Shown here: positions 44,670-56,706 of the stretch, piece by piece | How the letters are laid out: the number at the start of each line of letters is the position of its first letter | How positions within the stretch are numbered: position 1 is the stretch's first letter | Origin: Alopecurus myosuroides | Taxonomy: Eukaryota > Streptophyta > Magnoliopsida > Poales > Poaceae | DNA length: 64,000 nt | Assembly: GCA_028641055.1 (NCBI GenBank) | Contig: CM054058.1 | Location: forward strand, 239,182,187-239,246,186 | Direction: 5' to 3' | Translations under genes and position numbers: made by a program | The notes under the pieces: generated by a model | What the model was told of the DNA's origin: nothing | Seen by the model: the letters and a program-made list of their open reading frames with translations, nothing else | The model's database searches: none

Positions 44670-47600
44670 ATGCCGCCAACAAGGAACAACCCGCCTGAGC
44701 CACCGCCAATCACGGAGCTGTTGACTCAGATGACTCAGGTCGTGACGCAGATGGCCCAGTTCCAGGCTAATCAGCACAACCACCAGAATGCTCCACGAGT
44801 CAGCATCAAGGAGTTTCTGAGTCTGGGTCCGAGAGCTTTCGTGGCAACACGCGAGCCTCTGGATGCTGATGACTGGATCCGTGAGATGGCCAGGGCTCTG
44901 GACATTGCTCACGTTGCTGAGGAAGACAAAGTCAAGTATGCCTCCTACCTACTGAAGGGTCAGGCAGCTACCTGGTGGGAGAACTACCAGACCATGAGAG
45001 CTGGATACCCAATCACCTGGGGTTGTTTCAAGGATGCCTTCCTGAAGCACCACATCCCAGATGGTCTCATGGAAAGGATGCGTGAAGAGCTTTGCTCTCT
45101 CAAGCAGGGCAAGCTGGACGTCATTGGCTATCAGAATGAGTTCAATCGCCTCGCTCGTTACGCTGGTGATGAGGTGTCCACTGAGGCTAAGAAGATGGCA
45201 AGGTTCCGCCGAGGTTTTAACCCGGAACTCAAGTACGCACTCACCAACATCAAGTGCAAAGACTTCGAGGAGCTCGTTAACACCGCGCTCAATGAAGTAA
45301 ATGGGCGCAAGGCGTTCGAGGAGTCTCGTAAGCACTCGCGTGAGGGTGGTTCCTCCTCCAACATGACCACCCCTCCGCAGAAGCGCCGCATCTGGGTGCC
45401 AAATGGTGCTGTCACTCGGGCTCCATATGCCCAAGCTTCTCCAGGCTTTGCTCCCCGCCCACCCAACCCATCTCAGATGCATGGTCAGAGGGTTCCAATG
45501 GGGCAGCCAAGGCCAGGTCCTCCTCGTGTCGTCACTTGCTTCAAGTGCAAGGAGACGGGACACTACGCTGACAAGTGCACTCAGAGGCAGCTACCTCCAC
45601 CTCCTCGCCCCAACACCAACCAGTCCATGGTGCGTGCTCCCCCGGCTAAAGCCTTCAACTCCAACAACAGGCCTGTCGGGAGGACCGCGAGGGTGAATCA
45701 TATCAAGGCCGACAAAGCTGAGGAAGATGCTGACGTCGTTCTCGGTATATTACCCGTAAACTCTTTTCCAGCTAAGGTGTTGTTTGATACCGGAGCATCG
45801 CATTCTTTTGTGTCAAAGATCTTTGCTACAACGTACAACCTAGTTCTGGTTCCACTAAGCAATCAAATCACCGTTCACTCTCCGGGATCTCAAATGTTGA
45901 CTTCCAAGATAAGTAAGGACAATCAAATCCTAATTGGAGGTCGCATATTCCTTGCTTCACTCATGTTGCTGGGAAATTCTGACATTGATGTCATTCTGGG
46001 TATGGATTGGTTGAAGACCAACGAAGCTAAGATTGACTGTGCTCAAAAGTCAATAACTCTCTCCCACCCTTCTGGCCAGATAGTCTATTCTCCATATGGA
46101 TCAAGGTCTATTCAGCTATGCACACTCGATGCAAAACCTCTACCTCTACTCGAAAATGTTCCGGTGGTTTGTGAATTCCCTGACGTCTTCCCAGAAGAAT
46201 TGCCAGGAATGCCTCCGGACAGAGCAGTTGAGTTCGTGATTGAGCTTGAGCCAGGTACTACTCCAATCTCTAAGAATCCATACAAGATAGCTCCTCCTGA
46301 ACTGAAATTGTTGAAGGAGCAAATCGATATGAACATGGAGAAGGTTACATTCAGCCTAGTTCCTCCGCTTGGGGTTGCCCAACCCTGTTCGTTGCGAAGA
46401 AGGATCAAACAAAGAGACTCGTGGTTGACTATCATCCTCTCAACGAGAAAATCATCAAACACAAGTATCCAATTCCTCGTATCGATGATCTTTTTGATCA
46501 ACTTGCTGGAGCCTCAATATTCTCAAAGTTGGACTTGAGGATGGGTTACCATCAGATAAAGATCAGAAAGGAAGATATTCCTAAGACAGCCTTCACCACT
46601 CGTTACGGTCTATATGAATACACCGTCATGTCTTTTGGTCTAACCAATGCACCGGCGACATTCTCTAGACTCATGAATTCTGTCTTCCATGAATACCTCG
46701 ACAAGTTCGTTGTGGTATATCTCGATGACATTCTGGTCTACTCAAAATCCGAGGAAGAGCATGGAGAACATCTTCGTCTCACTCTCATGAAACTTCGCGA
46801 GCATCGTCTATATGCCAAGTTCTCCAAATGTGAGTTCTGGATTCCAGAAGTTGCTTACCTTGGTCATATCATCTCTGCCAAGGGCATAGCCATTGATCCA
46901 GAAAAGGTTAAGGAAATTGTTGATTGGAAACCCCCTAAGACGGTGAAGCAAGTCAGGAGTTTTCTTGGCTTGGCTAGCTATTGCCGTCGTTTCGTCCAAA
47001 ACTTCTCCAAGATTGCCAAACCTCTCACTGATCTCACAAAGAAGGACAAGAAGTTCGTTTGGTCTCCACAATGTGATGAGAGTTTCAATCTCCTGAAGAC
47101 TAAACTCACTTCTACACCAGTTCTGGTTGGCCCAGATACTACCAAACCTTTCCAGATATTCTGCGATGCATCTCTCCAAGGTCTAGGTGCAGTTCTTATG
47201 CAAGAACGTCAAGTTGTGGCTTATGCTTCACGTCAGTTGAACCCACATGAGCAAAACTATCCCACACATGATCTTGAACTTGCAGCAGTTGTGTTTGCCC
47301 TCAAGAAATGGAGGCAATACTTGTTGGGTAATCGCACTGAAATCTTTTCCGATCATAAGAGTCTGAAATACATCTTCACTCAACCAGATCTAAACCTCAG
47401 GCAAAGGAGATGGATTGAAAATATTAAAGACTTTGATCTCACCATTTCTTACACTCCATGCAAGGCTAATGTTATGGCCGATGCTCTCAGTCGCAAGTCG
47501 TATTGCAATAATCTCATGATCATGGAAAGCCAACCTCCACTTCATGAAGAATTCCAGAAGCTGAACCTTGGTCTTGTTCCTCAAGGTTATCTTGCTAGCT

Positions 47601-49057
47601 TGACAGCCAGTCCAACTCTCGAGGACAAGATTCGTTCTGAACAACTTCGTGATGCTGAAATCAAGAAGATTGTAGAGCACATCAAAGAAGGCAATGATAA
47701 ATTCAAGTCCTTCTCAATTGATGACAAGGGAACTGTGTTCTTCGAAGGACGCATTGCAGTTCCTCAGATTCAAAGTCTCAAAGATGTCATTCTCAAGGAG
47801 GCTCATGAAACTCCTCTCTCCATCCACCCTGGAAGTACAAAGATGTACCAGGATCTCAAGACACTGTATTTGTGGCCTGGCATGAAACGTGAAATTGCTC
47901 AATACGTTTCTGAATGCGACGTTTGTCAACGTGTTAAGGCAGTTCATCAGAAAACATCCGGTCTTCTACAACCTCTGAAAATTCCTGAGTGGAAGTGGGA
48001 CATGATTGAAATGGACTTCGTTACTGGTTTTCCAAAGTCCAAGAAGGGAAACGATACAATCTTCGTTGTTATTGATCGTCTCAGTAAAGTAGCTCACTTC
48101 TTTGCTGTCAAAGAGACAATCTCAGCTAGCCAGTTAGCAGAGCTCTACACAACAAAGATTGTTCCCCTTCATGGTGTTCCTTTGGAAATAAGCTCAGACC
48201 GTGGAAGCATATTCACTTCTCATTTCTGGAAGAGTTTCCAAGATGCATTGGGCACCAAACTTCTGTTCAGCACAGCTTATCACCCTCAGTCTCAGGGGCA
48301 AGTCGAAAGAGTCAATCAGATTCTCGAGGATATGCTCAGAGCATGTGGTCTATCCTTTGGCATGAAATGGGAGGATTGTCTTCCATATGCTGAATTCTCC
48401 TACAACAACAGCTTCCAGGCAAGCCTAGGCATGGCACCATTTGAAGCACTCTATGGCCGCAGATGCAGGAGTCCAATCAATTGGTCTGGAGCTGGTGAAC
48501 GTTCACTCTTAGGCCCTGACATTGTTAAGGAAGCCGAAGAGAAAGTTCGCATCATTCGTGACAATCTCAAGATTGCTCAGTCTCGTCAGAAGAGCTACTA
48601 TGACAGCAAGCACAGGGATATGGTCTATGCACCTGGTGACAAAGCATATCTCCGTGTAACTCCCCTCAGAGGCACTCATCGTTTTGGTGTGAAGGGAAAG
48701 CTTGCACCAAGATACATTGGTCCTTTTAACATCCTCTCAAGGCGTGCAGAAAATGCTTATCGTCTTGAACTTCCAGAAAAACTATCCAAGGTGCACGATG
48801 TGTTTCACGTGTCACAGCTCAAGAAGTGTTTCAAAGATCAAGATCGTGCAGTTGATCATGATTCCATTGAACTGCAAGATGATCTCTCTTATGAGGAGCA
48901 CCCTGTTCGTATTCTCGATGAGACCGAGCGTAAGACTCGCAACAAGAGCACCAAGTTCTTGAAAGTGCAGTGGTCTCATCATTCCGATAAAGAGGCAACG
49001 TGGGAGACCGAAGAGGATCTTCGCAAGAAGTATCCGGACCTTTTCTCTTCTCAGTAG
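44670..49057 (+). pseudogene. F gag-pol polyprotein with chromodomain, one single-base frameshift
   Basis: This would be one ORF of about 1462 codons but for a one-base deletion. It contains the gag core (ATWWENYQTMRAGY, FLKHHIP), zinc knuckle CFKCKETGHYADKC from residue 290, and protease DTGA with Asp at residue 373. RT includes [15 protein letters not shown] and YLDD at 46718-46729. RNase H has its Asp at 47165-47167. Integrase has an HHCC finger, Asp 48014-48016, Asp 48197-48199 and Glu 48305-48307. A chromodomain-like end ([20 protein letters not shown]) finishes at TAG 49055-49057. At 46341-46345 AAGGT stands where the RT frame needs one more G, and translation from the gag start then ends at 46538. 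All catalytic residues I looked for are present. Confidence 0.92.
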
Positions 49058-49080
49058 GAATCTCGGGGCGCGATTCCTTC

Positions 49081-49090
49081 AAGGGGGGCG
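49081..49090 (+). other. Polypurine tract of F
   Basis: AAGGGGGGCG lies just before the 3' LTR start, 24 bp after the gag-pol stop. Confidence 0.8.
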
Positions 49091-49093
49091 TTT

Positions 49094-52000
49094 TGTAACA
49101 TCCCAAGTATGAAAACACCCCTAGAATGTTTGTTTCTTGCTTTAATTAAAGTTTTGCATCATGTCATCATGCTCATTGCCTTGTTTGCATTTGTTTTGCA
49201 TTGTTATTTCTGTTGTTATGCATCTGTTTCAAATTGCTATCTATTTCAAATTCAAACCAATTTCTAAAGCAATTTGTTCATACTTGTTATGTTACAATAT
49301 TCCAAATAAAAAGTTCAAAAACAACCAATTGTTTCCAATTAATCCATAAGGTTCAACCATTAAAATTATGGATTTTAATAAGTTAATCAATCCAAACTTA
49401 ATTCAGTTGGTTTTTCAAATTCAAATCAAAAACATTCAAACAGTACCCAATTTCAACTTATGAAAATCAGCAAAATAACCCTAATCATTTGTTCTATTTA
49501 ACCAATAGGGTCCACCCTATTAAAAATGTTGCTTTTAATAATAATCAATTAATAAGAAATTCTTTCAAATATTGAATTAAATCACAAACAGTAATTTAAA
49601 TTTGAATTTTTTTTGCAAAACCAAAGTTATAAGTTGGTTGTGTTTGACCTAAATAGCACACCCAAATTTTTATAAAATTTTTACTCACCCAAAACCATTT
49701 CTTTTCTTCCATTTCTATTTTCTGCAAAAAAAAATAAACAGAACCAAAAATAGAAAAAAAAGAAAAACGAGGGGAGAGAGACAGTGGGCTGTGCCCCGCG
49801 AGCCAGCCCACCACTTACCTCTCCGCGCGGCCCGCGTACCGTTTCGCACCTCCTCCTCCTTCGTCTAATCGTACGGCGGCACATCCGCCGGTGCCACGGC
49901 GGCACCGTAGCAGAGCGACGGCCGTCCGCTGCCCTACGCCCCTATAAGAGCAGCCTAGACCCCATGCGCCTGCCCTAGCTACCCCCTACCCCCTACCTAC
50001 CTCGCGCCGCCGCCATTCCCCTCTCCCTCGCCGGATTTCTTCCCTGCAACCCCCTCACCGGAGCGCCGCCCTCTGAACCTACCACGACCACCGCCGCCAT
50101 GTACCTCCTCCTCCCTGACTGACAGCTGGAATCGCACCGACGTGCGTCCCTCTTCCTCGACGACACTTCCCCGACGCCATCTGCTGCCCGGATCGACGCC
50201 GCGGTCCTCGACGTCGCCGGCAGCCGCGCTACCTCGGGCCTCTGCAGCGACTACAGCCGCCGGTGAGCATCCGTGCTACTCCTCCTCCCTTTCTGCTCGC
50301 GCAAGCACGCACATCACCACCACACCAGCACGCACACGTACTGCATCGAGCACAACGGCGATCGCCGCCGGCCACCGTCTGTTGCTGTCAAGTTGCAGAA
50401 GCTTTTGGTCGTCAGTTAAATTCAGAAACATGCGCTTAACTGAACCTCAACCACACGGCAGCCCCTTATCTGACAGAAGCGAACGCACCACCGCAGTGGC
50501 AACGCCACAACGCGCGCACGGGAGAGGCCAGGGTTCGACCCCTGGCTCTCGCATGGGAAAATCCCATCTTTTTAGCGCAGCGCGCTGACAGGGTGGCCCC
50601 CCCTGTCAGCCACTGCTGCTGCCACGCCAGCACGCGGGCCACGTTGGCCCCCTGAGGCCCACTGGCAGTGACCCTGGCTAGGTCACTGCGCGGCGTGGAC
50701 AAATTTTTCCAGTTTTCTTTTTCTGTTTAAGTCCCCCACAATTACAGAATGGTCCCTAAAACTAAAACCCTAATAACTGTTGTTTTATAAACCCAAATAA
50801 GAAAAATAAAATATGTGCACTGCCCTAAATTAAATTATCTATCTATTTATAGCATTTGTTTTCTGTTTTGAATTTTCCAAATGCATTCCAAATTTGAATT
50901 CAAACAATTCATTTGTAATTTGATAAAATCCATAACTAATTCATACCTAATCCAAATAATGCAAATAAAATATGTTTTCCATGCTATTTCAAACCACCTA
51001 TTCAAATATAATTTTTGTTTCATGGTTTGAATAATTAAAATTGCTTAAATAATTTAAACCTTGTTTAAATCATTTAAATTTGCTAAATTCATAACTTGCT
51101 CAAATTAAATTATTTTTGAACATGTAAAATATGTTTTCAAACTGGAAAAGTATAAACTTTTCTAATATGAACTTGAATTTATGTTTGGAACAAATAAAAT
51201 TCAAATAATTTTCAAACTTGTTTTAAATTCATTTAAAACTTGTTTAATCTTGTCAAGTCATAATAAATTCATCCTAACTCCTTTTTCAATATTTGAAACA
51301 TGTAATCCAACTAAAATTTTGTATTCTTTTCAAATATGAATTTTGTTATTTATTTTGCACAATTTAAATGGGTGAAAACAACAACTATTTGTGTAATTCC
51401 TTTAAGGAACCAAAAATTCCCTAACTTAATAAATAAATTTCTAAATTGGTAAACCTTATTTCCAATTGGTTCTACTGTTGTTATTTTGTTGTTTTCCTCA
51501 TCCATGCATCATACTAATCCACTTTCACCTGTTGGTTAATTGGAAAACAATTGTTTCAACCAAAATCCATGGGCTTTTCATATGCAACCCAAAATTGCAT
51601 GTGGGTCCATTTAATCATGTTTTGTTTTCCATGTCAACTATTTTATTTTGATGCATCAGTCAAATTGACATGCATCATCCCATGATTGTGCACTATGCCA
51701 TGATATTAATTGTTTATATTTCTGCATTGTTTGTTTGCTTCTTCTCGGATAGACGACGACGTTGAGACAGACGATACTTACGACACCCCTTCTGAGGATC
51801 TAGCTCAGTACCAGGCTGCTGAGTTTGCAGGCAAGTTATCACTCACATGAACCACTATGTTCCTTTAAACATTGGTTACCGATACTTTCCGTTGTCTATT
51901 TATGATAGCCATATGTATCGTTGCTTCTGTTACGAACCTATCACCTGAATCCCTTAACCCTGATATTGCCTCACCCCCACTCCTACAACCCCCTTGTTTG

Positions 52001-53560
52001 AGCCAGTGTCTTACTAGCATGCTTAGGTTGTTTTGCTCGAGTCTGTTACCCGTTACTTTCTGTTACTATATTCTATTATGTTCTGGGGGCTCGATGTTAA
52101 TCAATCAACCTGTTAATAATATGTTGATAAGGCACCGGCAGGAGGCCCTGTGTGGTTTTGAGGCCTGCTAGTGTCGACCCTAATAGTAAAGGGTCTTGTC
52201 TACTGATCCATGATGAGCGCACTATCCGCATGTGGGAAGCGTGTATGGGCGCCCCCCTCAATTTGATTCGATTCGCATCTCGTCCAAATCGCCTCATTTA
52301 GTTCGTGTTTTCCATTTGCCGCATGCATGTTTTTGCGAGCCCAGCGCAGGGTGGAACTTTTGTAGTCGGCATATAGGGGACACGTTCTTAGAGTGCTATG
52401 AGGGTCCCTTTTCTTCGGGCCTCGATTAGCCGTGCGCCCAAGGTGCTTTGGGCTTGATGCGAAGAAGAGTTGAATTGTGATGAGTGCCCCGCTTGGTGGG
52501 AGGCATCCCATCTGGCGGGTTATTCTTACGTGTACGGCCAAATTGGTGTACCCCTGCAGGGATAAATCTTCTCGAGAAGCCGTGTTTTCCGCGGTTATGG
52601 TTAACTTGGTGAAAGTACTGGCTAACAAGTACTCAGAACAACTTACACCTAACTAATGCTACCTGACTAGTAATAGGCTTATCGACACAACAACTTGATC
52701 CACTAATCATTAATTCAACTGTGTGAGTTTATCCTCGGATTGCTTCTTTGGATAAGGGGCGAGATCCAGGATGGGTTTTTGTTTGGTGGTTAGTTATAGT
52801 TGGTTACGATACGCTATCTTATATTCCTTCTGTTAGCCGGAAGTTGTAGCATGTTCTGTAGTTGGTTAGCGCAGCCAGTTGCAGCATCTTTTATATCCCC
52901 TTTCTTCCGTTGAACCCAAGGCATCAGTGCTTGGTGTTGACGGGCTACACTTTGGTGAACTGTGAGTCTTGCTTGCCAGTACGTTTATGTACTCACCCCT
53001 GTGGGGCTGTGGTTTCCGCAGACTACGCTTACGAGGATCCCAGTGACGGCTACTACGTGGAGTTTGACGAGGCTGCTGACGAGTAGGTAGCGGACCCGGG
53101 TAGGATCCGAGACATCGTGGATGGGCTCCGTCTTTCTTTCATTTCCCGACTTCCTAAACCTATTTGGATTTGTCTGTACTCAGACCCGTTGAATGCTTCC
53201 ACTGAGATGTAATGATGTTATGTTGGGACATGTGTCCTCTGGATGATTGTATTTGCTATCTCTGCTCTAGTGAGAGCTATTTGCAACTTATTTCCATCTT
53301 TTGTGTCTTAGAGATATGTTGTGTTATCATTTCGTTTAACGCCGTTGACGTACCATGTGTGTATGGTATGAAGTACGTCAATGGTAGTATCCTGATCTCT
53401 ATGGGATAGTTTACGTCGACGCTGAACAGATAGGGGTTGGTTGTCACACATACGTGTGTTGGCCTACTCGTAAGAGGACGCGGGTGCCGGTAAGCCCCGT
53501 AATCCAATCTACTACTGTTCAACGGAACGGCGAGTATCCTCTAGAAGTCCGGGTGCGACA
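49094..53560 (+). repeat. 3' LTR of F, full length (4467 bp)
   Basis: The LTR runs TGTAACATCCCAAG to GGGTGCGACA and is followed by AGTTT. It contains TATAAGAG (49943-49950), a GC-rich island (49780-50690), a long AT-rich part, and two exon-like segments at 51753-51830 and 53022-53086. Confidence 0.93.
50142..53086 (+). other. Candidate spliced acidic ORF inside the F LTR (three exons)
   Basis: Exon 1 ends at 50262 (GCCGCCG before GTGAGC). Exon 2 is 51753-51830 (AG before it, GC donor GCAAGT after it). Exon 3 is 53022-53086 (CCGCAG before it, stop TAG). The three join in one frame: an Ala/Ser/Thr-rich start, then DDVETDDTYDTPSEDLAQYQ, then DYAYEDPSDGYYVEFDEAAD. The acidic Tyr-rich product has no family I recognise. 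Exon 1 has no ATG in frame (open back to a stop at about 42089 in the 5' copy), so the true start is unknown. The 5' LTR has exons 1 and 2 (exon 2 at 43859-43936) but lost exon 3. Confidence 0.4.
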
Positions 53561-54109
53561 AGTTTCAACAAAAGTCTAACACTCAAAAACACATTAGCTA
53601 CTGTCACAACTTCTTTTAAAACTCTTTTTCTCAAAAGAACACCAAAAGAAAGAGATTAAAATGCAAATGCGATAAATGGCAGAAATCTGTCAAAACAGAA
53701 CAACAGGTAAAGATCGATTTTTTTCAAAACTCTTATGTTTCTCAAATCAAAAAGTGTTCAACACATAAAAGTTGCGTATATAACTCAGGATTAAGCACAA
53801 AAAAACTCATGTCATTTTGAATTTTCTATGATTTTTTGCGGAATTAACAGTGGACAGCAGAAATCTGTTTCCTGCGCAGAAATCCGAAATATAGCCTCAA
53901 CTTTCCACTAGAGGCTTTACTTGGCTCAACATAAACACACAAAAAAAATACAGATGGGTTTCTAAGGAAATATACGGCACCCAGGTGCAAATCACACCAA
54001 AGAAAACAAAATACAACGGGTTGAAAACAGCGAAATAAAACAGGTTGTCTCCCAATAGCGCTTTTCTTTAACGCCTTTCAGCTAGGCATAAAAGGGCAAC
54101 TCAAGTATT
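53561..54109 (-). other. L interior, untranslated, downstream of protease
   Basis: The AGTTT duplication of F (53561-53565) is followed by AT-rich L sequence. The part at 54040-54100 reads on the minus strand as the region just after the protease stop. No gene. Confidence 0.75.
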
Positions 54110-54765
54110 TTAAAGTGAAGAAGCATCAACATCATATTTTTCTCTAATAGTAGAGCCAAAAGGTAGCTTCATCTGATTTCTAGGAAAGTTTTCCAAACCT
54201 TTCTTGAGGGGGAATTGATATTTAATACTCCCCTCTTTCATATCAATAATAGCACCAACGGTTCTAAGAAAAGGTCTTCCCAAAATAATAGGACAAGAAG
54301 CATTGCATTAAATGTTTATAACAAAAAAGTCAACATGGACAAGGTTATTGTTAACCATAATAAGAACATCATCAATTCTACCAAGAGGTTTCTTCTTAGC
54401 ATTATCAGCAAGATGAACATCCAAATAACAGTGTTCCAACGATAGTAAATCAAGCATATTATAAATCTTTTGAGGCATAACAGAGATACTAGCACAAAGA
54501 TCACACAAAGCATTGCAATAAAAATCATTTACTTCTATCTTAATGATAGGCTCCCAACCATCATCTAATTTTCTAGGGATAGATGTCTCAAGTTTCAACT
54601 TTTCTTCCCTAACTTTCATGAGAGCATTGGTAATATGTTTAGTAAAGGCCATATTCATGGCACTAGCATTTGAACTTCTAGCAAGCTTTTGTAGGAACAT
54701 AATAACTTTAGAGATATTTCAATCATCAAAATCAATATTGTCCTTTTCACGCCCTCGGAAGAGGG
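54110..54765 (-). pseudogene. L retroviral-type aspartic protease remnant
   Basis: On the minus strand the frame reads NISKVIMFLQKLARSSNAS, SIPRKLDDGWEPIIKIEV, the active-site region ALCDLCASISVMP, then HLADNAKKKPLGRIDDV. After TAA (54308-54310) it continues CNASCPIILGRPFLRTVG to a stop at 54110-54112. The catalytic Asp is present, but the usual DLGAS Gly is Cys (DLCAS). A second stop (TGA) precedes NISKV. Both premature stops look like single-base changes from sense codons. There is no RT after it. Confidence 0.8.
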
Positions 54766-55142
54766 TAGAACAAACAGGTGTTTCTCACTATGTCGAGAAA
54801 AACAGAGGGTGTTAGGACCCCACTATAAAAAGTATATGTCTGTGCCGTCACCTGCGGGGTCATCGAGTTGAAAGAGAGGGAAAGGATGGAAAAGGGGGAA
54901 GACACTATGTCAAGCAAGAGCAAAAGGGGTAGAAGAATACAAATACTGTCAAACCACCTTTCGGAAACTTTTCTTGGACTCAGTTCGGTGTCTACTGGAC
55001 CCGCGTAGCGGTAAAAGAGATTTCTTAGCTAGTTTGAGGGAGTGGAGGAAAGAGATAGATCAAAAGTAATGGGACCATTATCTCCCACATCTCTAAAAAT
55101 GTAGCACTTTTATCAGAAGCAATTTAAGCAGTTTGAGGCAAT
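54766..55142 (-). other. Unrecognised segment between L gag and protease
   Basis: About 300 bp (roughly 54780-55080) does not read as the acidic linker expected between gag and protease in any frame. It differs in composition (for example GTCACCTGCGGGGTCATCG, GACCCGCGTAGCGG). I see no LTR or TIR ends. Origin unknown. Confidence 0.4.
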
Positions 55143-56504
55143 TTAGCACGTTTCACACAAGGGGTGGGTGGGGTCTTTCTTAACACCAACTACTTTACCA
55201 TTAATAGTAGGAGGTTTACTAACACTTGGAGCTTCAGTTTTACTAGTGGTTGTGATAGTGCAAACTCTAGCAATATTATTCTTTCTAGCCAATTCATCTT
55301 CTCTTTCCCACCTAGCACGTAATTCAGCCATCAACCTAACATTATTATCAATTTGAACTTGGATGGCATTCAAAGTTTTACTTTGTTTAACATCTTGGGG
55401 AAAAACCTTTAGTTTTAGAAAATCAACATCAATAGCAAGGCTATCTACTTTAGAGGCAAGAACATCTATTTTACCAAGATTTTTCTCAACAGATTTATTA
55501 AAAGCAGTTTGTGTGCTAATAAATTCTCTAAGCATGCTTTCAAGATCAGAGGTAGAGCTTTTATTGCAATTGTAGGAGTTTCCATAAGAAATACCATAAC
55601 CATTATTAGGAGGATAAGGCTTATAATTGTTTCCACCAAAATTATTTCTATAAGCATTTTTGTTAAAATTATTATTTCTAATAAAGTTTACATCAACATG
55701 CTCTTCTTGAGAAACCAAAGAGGCTAAAGGAACATTATTAGGATCAACTTGAGATTTACCATTAACAAGCATAGACATAATAGCATCGAGCCTTTCACTC
55801 AAAGAGGAGGTTTCCTCAACATAATTTACCTTCTTACCTTGTGGAGCTCTCTCAGTGTGCCACTCTGAATAATTTATCATCATATCATCAGGAAGCTTTG
55901 TTGCATTGCCCAAGGTGATGGACATAAAGGTACCTCCACCAGCTGAATCCAATAGGTTCCTTGAGGAGAAATTCAGTCCTGCATAATTTTTTTGTATAAT
56001 CATCCAAGTAGTCAGTCCATGAGTGGGACAATTCTTCACCATAGTTTTCATTCTTTCCCAAGCTTTAGCAACATGTTCATTATCAAATTGTTTAAAATTC
56101 ATTATGTCACTTCTCAGGGATATAATTTTAGCAGGAGGATAGTATTTTCCAATGAAAGCATCTTTACACTTAGTCCATGAATCAATACTATTTCTAGGCA
56201 AAGATAGCAACCATTCTTTAGCTCTTCCTCTCAGAGAGAAAGGAAATAATTTCAGTTTAATAATATCTCCATCCACATATTTATATTTTTGCATCTCACA
56301 TAGTTAAACAAAATTATTAAGGTGGGCAGCAGCATCAGCAGTACTAATACCAGAAAATTGCTCTTTCATAACAAGATTTAATAAAGCAGGTTTAATCTCA
56401 TAGAAAGCAGCAGTAGTAGCAGATGGAGCAATAGGTGTACAAATAAAATCATTGTTGTTTGTGCTAGTGAAGTCACACAACTTAGTATTATCAGAGGAAC
56501 TCAT
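55143..56504 (-). pseudogene. L gag pseudogene, one nonsense codon
   Basis: The frame starts MSSSDNTKLCDFTSTNNNDF at 56504 and is open apart from TAA at 56304-56306 (FV-stop-LCEMQKYK). K keeps GAA at this codon. After it come the gag core (RAKEWLLSLPRNSIDSWTK, GKYYPPAK), an Asn-rich region and a coiled-coil-like stretch (LDAIMSM; FNKSVEKNLGKIDVLASKVD). It stops after PLCETC at 55143. There is no CCHC knuckle. In this group gag forms the particle that could also package D-type relatives (inference). Confidence 0.9.
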
Positions 56505-56670
56505 TTTAACAGAATAAAATCAAGCAAATAAATAACAGCTATGAAGTAAACTAATTTTTTTTGTGTTTTTGATAAAGAGAAGCAAAATCAAGACAAAAAA
56601 TTTAAAAAAACAATAAACAAAACAAAGAGGTTGAGAGTGAGAGACTACCCTTGCCAGAAGACTTCTTCCG

Positions 56671-56687
56671 CCCCGGCAACGGCGCCA
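56671..56687 (-). other. Primer binding site of L (tRNA-Asp type)
   Basis: The minus strand reads TGGCGCCGTTGCCGGGG ten bases after the L LTR end, the same as in K, D1 and D2. Confidence 0.92.
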
Positions 56688-56697
56688 GAAATTTCCT

Positions 56698-56706
56698 TGA
56701 TGTTGC
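56698..56706 (-). repeat. Last 9 bp of L 5' LTR before the D2 insertion
   Basis: TGATGTTGC ends in the GTTGC target duplication of D2. The LTR resumes at 63456 and matches the L 3' LTR (22327 onward). Confidence 0.85.

Larger units (their letters stand above)
41212..53560 (+). mobile_element. Tekay-like Ty3/gypsy chromovirus F, nearly intact, 5' LTR truncated
   Basis: F has a 5' LTR (41212-44216), a single long gag-pol, a PPT, a 3' LTR (49094-53560), and the AGTTT duplication on both sides (41207-41211 and 53561-53565). The 5' LTR agrees with the 3' LTR up to ATCAATCAACC and then diverges; about 1.45 kb and the PBS are missing. LTR copies are almost identical, so the insertion is young. Clade placement rests on the C-terminal chromodomain-like motif and the 4.5-kb LTR, and is moderately sure. 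Confidence 0.9.
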
